Shown: in pieces, positions 59,598 to 64,000 of the stretch | Numbering within the stretch: position 1 is the first letter of the stretch | How the letters are laid out: each line of letters begins with the position of its first letter | Source: Paulownia fortunei | Lineage: Eukaryota; Streptophyta; Magnoliopsida; Lamiales; Paulowniaceae | Direction: 5' to 3' | Assembly: GCA_019321725.1 (NCBI GenBank) | Contig: CM033124.1 | Location: forward strand, 14,136,001-14,200,000 | Length of the DNA stretch: 64,000 nt | Notes under the pieces: model-generated | Seen by the model: only the letters and a program-made list of their open reading frames with translations | What the model was told of the DNA's origin: nothing | Database searches by the model: none | Translations under genes and position numbers: made by a program

Positions 59598-59939
59598 CTA
59601 CTGCCTTGACAACTTCCTGGATGTTAAAGGGACAATCTTTATGACAAGGCCAGGAAAGACATCATCGGGGTCATGAATATGTGGATTCCTCTCAACAATG
59701 TAAGGATCACAACATTTGTCACTGATGGTGTTGAGGGTTTCACCTTCTCCGACGACGTATATTTCGTCGCACGGCCGGTCCACGAACTGCCTTCCTCTCA
59801 TCTGTTCGTTTGCGACGCCGTCGTTGGTGGAGCTCATTAGGATAAGGGCTATCAAACCAATGGCACAACACAATGAGGCTGCATCGACAACAAATATTGA
59901 TGCTTTCATGTGATATTTGTATTTGGAAGAAGGTGCCAT
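59598..59939 (-). CDS. Small membrane-anchored LysM-domain protein, intronless
   Basis: A 113-residue protein. LysM folds bind N-acetylglucosamine polymers such as chitin or peptidoglycan, but small plant LysM proteins of this kind have no settled function. Residues about 14-36 are a hydrophobic segment (FVVDAASLCCAIGLIALIL), either a signal anchor or a signal peptide. The LysM domain covers about 59-104, with YVVGEGETLNTISDKC at the start, VERNPHI in the middle and DVFPGLVIKIVP at the end. Cys57, Cys76 and Cys77 could form disulphides. The start ATGGCA has good plant context and follows a CT/CCG-rich leader. There is no kinase domain, so it is not a LysM receptor kinase. It appears intact. 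Confidence 0.85.
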   Translation of the reverse strand: MAPSSKYKYHMKASIFVVDAASLCCAIGLIALILMSSTNDGVANEQMRGRQFVDRPCDEIYVVGEGETLNTISDKCCDPYIVERNPHIHDPDDVFPGLVIKIVPLTSRKLSRQ

Positions 59940-60046
59940 CTCGGACTGGGGAGAGTGGCGGAGGCGGCGGCGGTGGTGGAGGGAGGAGAAGGGGCTATGT
60001 TATGGTTGACATTTAAGATGTTATGGAGAATATTGGAGAGTGGTTG

Positions 60047-60053
60047 TTATATA
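60047..60053 (-). promoter_or_regulatory. TATA box of the LysM gene
   Basis: CTATATAAC on the minus strand, 108 bp upstream of the ATG, predicts a start near 60018 and a leader of about 80 nt rich in CCTCC/CCGCCG. The spacing is normal for a plant promoter. Confidence 0.65.
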
Positions 60054-60119
60054 GATGGTCCACCTAAGCATTTTGGTGGGGGGAAGTTTGATAATTTGGG
60101 CAACTTGTGTTGGGTTTAG

Positions 60120-62002
60120 GAAAAAAAAATGTATTTAGTTATATAATCAAGAAAAGTGAAAAAAAAGTTCAAATATTGAAAAGAGTGTAATTAATGAATT
60201 TTGATTGAAAAGGGTTCAATTAATTGTCAAATAATAATAAAAATAAAAGGTTGATTTTTTTTTCCTTTGTTTTTTTTTATTATTTTCATATATACTGGAT
60301 TATTTATTTCTTAATTAATTGTATTATATCTTTAACTGGGTTCAATACATGATGTAATATACTTGGTGTATGAATAATTGATTCTCTGCTCTTCAAGGAT
60401 CCAATTAACTCTTGGATATCTTAATAATTATCGGCCGCTTATTATTTAAGGTATATGATGAAAAAGAAAAAGTTGGGTAATATATGTAATAATAACATTT
60501 TGGAGGATCAAATAATGAAATACTTAATTATCTTTTTCCACCTTTCTGATGAGACATTGTTTATGGTCCATGAATATGTAGTTGACCACGAATATAGAAA
60601 TCATCAACAGAAACAAACTTAATTATGAATGTGGAATATAAATTTGTCCTATGTTTCCTCTTTTTCTTTTTCTTTTTCTTGCCATTAATTATGTTGATTA
60701 GGTCTTACATTTTGAGTTATTTAAATTATAGGCTGTTAAAACCTCAATGTCATATAATTAATAATATACGTGCACATGTGGTCGTTATATATTTTAATGT
60801 ACTTGGTGACTATGATCAAAATGAAATATTATAAAAGCTTTGCCTTTTAACATTGGTGGATTGGAAATGATAAGCCACACCTACCCATAGTTTGTGTTTT
60901 TATTATAATTTTATGTTGTATCTTATAACATTGTATATTATATATATATAATTAATTTTAAAAGATATTTTATATAATGGACTTGGATGTTTGATATAAA
61001 ATATGCGACATATGCATTTATATAATTAAAAATATTTACACCAGTTATTTTTCCACTATGTTACGAAATTGAAAAAAAAATATTGTGTTTATTATAACCC
61101 ACTATTTTTTTTAAGGAATAATTTAAAATTATACAAGAGATTTGGTGTAGCAGTCTAAAAATTGAGTATTTCAATTTTCAATTTAGTATGGATTATTGAA
61201 ACAGAATTTTGAAGTTAGGCAAACCTTATACCACCACACCTACATTTTTGGACAATGGAAACTAGACAAGATGGTATTGGCTGGTTATCTCTCTCTATTT
61301 TTTTTTTTTTTTAATATTTAGTTCAACAAATCCTTAAGTCACCAATATAGGTCAATCAGGCATTGTCCCTTAAATTAAAATACAATTAAATATACCATAA
61401 TAAAATTGCAAAACCAAAGCAAATAACCAAACTTTTTTTTTTTTTTGCATTTTGTTTACCTTTTTCTTCTTCAGATATGAGTTCTCTTTCAAGAAAAACC
61501 ATACTTATATTTAAATTGAATTATCTGTTTCAATTTGTGTTTCATCATAGTATCGTAAGTTCGATGATTTTGCATTAGACTCTTTCATTAACTGATAGCA
61601 ATGCTAAGATCAAGGTATGCAATCAACAGAAGTCATGATAAAAGGTCACAGTCTCGGAAGAGATGCAGAATATGAGCTATTTGTAAAAGTGATATATTAT
61701 TAATTTTTGTATGGGATGTAATTCTTGTATATTTTTGGAATAACTAATATAGATTCTATCTTTTAAACTTACCCTTTCATTAAAGTATTGATATGATAAT
61801 TTTACTACTTTGAGAGTTAAAAAATAAAAATTTATTTACTATTTTAATTTAAATTTAAAATTCTTGTTGGATCAAAATAAACTCATAAAAACAGGACGCA
61901 TACTTTTTTATTGTAAAAAGTTAAATATTGATATTATTGTCAACATATCGCAATAATGTACCAAAAATTACATGCCCTAAAATTTAGCAAAATTAACTAA
62001 GA

Positions 62003-62053
<51 letters not shown>

Positions 62054-63150
62054 AAAAAACACCAAGAAAACCTAACTTGAGAAGAGAGGAGGAGGGTGTG
62101 GCCTAGGGCTAGCACAATGGACCATATGCTATGAACAAAAAGGGCATTGGACTAGGCCTCTTGGCGTGCTTAAAAAGGCAATAGGAAAGTGAAATAAGCT
62201 TTTCCAAGTCAATTAGTGTGTTCCACATTTTTGGGCTCAACCAAATTTCTTACAAAAAGGACACAGCCCCAAATCAATGTCATATCCAATATGGTCCAAA
62301 AATGGGTGTGGGCAAAATAAGTCTTCTCCATTTTTGGGAGTTAGGATCATAGGAAATATTATTATTGCTTAACCAAATTCTTATATTGTATTTGTGGATA
62401 AAAGAGTAATTGAATAAATAATGAATAAAATAGTACTAGAAGATTTACGAGTGGCTGAATATTTATTTCAAAATGATTTATTTGACCTAATCATATCATA
62501 TAATCTTTTAAAAAGTGTTATAAGTGAGTTATTTAAATTTTACGCCTTCTTTCCTTTGAATTCCAATTCAATCAAGTAGAGCGCACTAATTTTAATTATT
62601 TTATTTATAGCAAACTAGTAGTAGCTTATTGGAACTAAAGGAAATAAGAATGGAGTTTTATTAGTTATATGATAGACACAATTAAAAAATTTATATATAT
62701 ATATTTTTTTTTATGGAGAAGCAATTTTAAGTGATGTTATATGTTTCTATATCGTAAATTGTTTTGTTGAAAGATAAAAAAGAATCACCGGAAATACTCA
62801 ATAATAATAAAAAGTAAATATTTATGAGATTTTGAATTCAAGTTTCAACAAATGTATGTATTTTTTTATCATATCTCTTGAGATGTTCATGTGAGCATTT
62901 TTTTCTTCTTATTTAATTATTACTATCAATATTAAACCAATGATTGATTGATATTCGAATATACTGTAATTATGAAATTATAGATTTCTTGAAAAAACAG
63001 AACAATTTTTGATTGAAAAGTGTATAACTTAATTTGGTAATAATTCCAAGTCTCACCAAATTTCAATGCAGTAAAATGTACAAGTACAAATGTACATGTT
63101 GATATTCAAAAGGTGCATCCAGGCTGCGTACATGTACAACACCGATGACC
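60120..63150. other. Intergenic region between the LysM and PPR genes
   Basis: The LysM and PPR genes diverge from here. The DNA is AT-rich with a relative of the 3.5-kb repeat near 60.90 kb and a (CTAT)n(AT)n microsatellite at about 62005-62046. A GC-richer segment at 62.06-62.36 kb has no open frame of note but contains two CArG boxes. No gene is seen. Confidence 0.6.
62296..62337. promoter_or_regulatory. Pair of perfect CArG boxes
   Basis: CCAAAAATGG at 62296-62305 and CCATTTTTGG at 62328-62337 both fit CC(A/T)6GG and are 32 bp apart, about three helical turns. MADS-domain tetramers bind such pairs. They lie about 860 bp upstream of the PPR start. Function is not shown by sequence alone. 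Confidence 0.35.
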
Positions 63151-63198
63151 TTACATGCTGCATCGTATCGGCTTAATTTGATTTCCCGTCGACTTCTC

Positions 63199-64000
63199 AT
63201 GAAACTCGCCAGAGCCAGTTCTCGCCGCTTCACCACCTCGAAGACCGCAAAACCAGACCCATTTACCGACTATCGGATCCCCTATGACCCGATCAAAGAG
63301 CTCCACGCACACTTCATCAGAACCCACCAGCATAGAAACCCGAATGCGATGTCACAAGTTATCAAATCCTATGCTCTCTCTCAAACGTCTATGCACAAAG
63401 CCCGTTTCGCTTTCATCGAAATAGACCATCCCACATTGCCCATTTGGAATCACATGATACGAAGGCTCTCTCAAAGTGATAGTCCGGTCGACGCCCTCGT
63501 CTTGTTTGATAAAATGCGTGAGCTAGGATTGCGTGGTGATAATCTCACTTTTATATTTTTATGCAAAGTTTGTGCTAGAGTTTCGGACGTTTTACACGGA
63601 AAAAGAGTTCATGTTCATATTTTGAAACTTGGTTTCGGATCGTATCTTTATGTGTGTAATGCTTTGATTCATATGTATGGTTTCTGTGGTGAATTGGGGT
63701 TTTCGAGAAGAGTGTTTGATGAAATGGATGAAAAGGACTTGGTATCTTGGAACTCGTTGATCTGTGCGTATAGTCAATGTGCAAAGTATGAGCAGGTTTT
63801 GGGTCTTTTTGATGTGATGAGGGTGGAAAATGTGAAGGCTGATGCTGTGACAATGGTGAAAGTTGTTTTAGCTTGTAATTATTTAGGTGAGTGGAAACTT
63901 TTGGATTCCGTGGTGGAGTATATTGAGGGTAATTGTGTTGAAATTGATGTGTACTTGGGCAATACATTGATTGATGTGTATGGGAGGCGTGGCTCAATTG
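63199..64000 (+). CDS. Pentatricopeptide repeat protein, PLS-type, 5' part (runs off the window)
   Basis: An organelle RNA-binding protein of a very large plant family that acts in RNA editing, splicing or stability. From ATG at 63199 the frame is open for 267 codons to the window edge, with no intron, as usual for the family. The first 20 or so residues (MKLARASSRRFTTSKT) are basic and Ser/Thr-rich, like a mitochondrial or plastid targeting peptide. Repeats are visible as PIWNHMIRRLSQ and ALVLFDKMRELGL, GKRVHVHILKLGFGSYLYVC, NALIHMYGFCGELGFSRRVF and DLVSWNSLICAYSQ, then GLFDVMR and NTLIDVYGRRG. This spacing and the VSWNSLI wording indicate the PLS subfamily. Whether it ends in E, E+ or DYW domains cannot be seen. 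Confidence 0.88.
   Translation, partial: MKLARASSRRFTTSKTAKPDPFTDYRIPYDPIKELHAHFIRTHQHRNPNAMSQVIKSYALSQTSMHKARFAFIEIDHPTLPIWNHMIRRLSQSDSPVDALVLFDKMRELGLRGDNLTFIFLCKVCARVSDVLHGKRVHVHILKLGFGSYLYVCNALIHMYGFCGELGFSRRVFDEMDEKDLVSWNSLICAYSQCAKYEQVLGLFDVMRVENVKADAVTMVKVVLACNYLGEWKLLDSVVEYIEGNCVEIDVYLGNTLIDVYGRRGSI

Noticed and set aside
1..64000. tRNA, rRNA, CRISPR, prophage or bacterial defence loci
   Set aside because: No cloverleaf with paired arms, rRNA segment, spaced direct-repeat array or prokaryotic operon was found; the only tRNA-related sequence is the retrotransposon primer-binding site at 21844.

Overview
This is a plant nuclear window, most likely from a eudicot. It is strongly AT-rich, its genes carry spliceosomal introns with GT..AG borders, and the families are plant-specific: an MIKC-type MADS-box gene, a class III peroxidase, a small membrane LysM protein and a PLS-type PPR gene. 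Most of the sequence is intergenic or intronic, and much of that is transposable-element debris. No bacterial, organellar or viral operon is present, and I see no tRNA, rRNA or CRISPR array.

Layout. 1-6.5 kb is the 3' flank of the MADS-box gene, with several MITE-like repeats. 6.59-34.32 kb (minus strand) is one SOC1/TM3-clade MADS-box gene, closest in feel to AGL42. Its seven coding exons, 636 bp in total, are spread over 27.7 kb. The 15.0-kb intron 2 holds a nearly complete but dead Ty1/copia element (21.7-26.8 kb, plus strand), two older copia relics, a long-TIR Mutator-like element and a hAT-like MITE. The 5.5-kb intron 4 holds a minus-strand copia relic that is itself split by a 1.94-kb LTR-like insertion. 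The 6.0-kb intron 1 holds a hAT-like MITE and unclassified repeats. 34.4-43.1 kb is promoter and intergenic DNA with a 1.33-kb long-TIR Mutator-like element.

43.31-47.03 kb (plus) is a four-exon 2-oxoglutarate/Fe(II) oxygenase of the prolyl-4-hydroxylase type. A cluster of TGGGCY motifs lies just upstream. 49.57-51.33 kb (minus) is a three-exon secreted class III peroxidase resembling peroxidase 66. 53.6-54.9 kb is a GC-richer island with small coding-like pieces that I cannot identify. 58.46-58.72 kb is a short Mutator-type MITE with a perfect 9-bp duplication. 59.60-59.94 kb (minus) is an intronless LysM protein with a TATA box. 63.20 kb to the window end (plus) is the 5' part of a PPR gene with no stop before the edge.

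The genes do not form an operon or pathway: they are independent transcription units of a flowering regulator, an oxygenase, a cell-wall peroxidase, a LysM protein and an organelle RNA factor. I found no convincing new molecular system. The most interesting structure is the MADS-box gene that keeps canonical exon sizes while its introns have become a nested transposon refuge, with one retroelement fragment starting about 27 bp from a splice donor.
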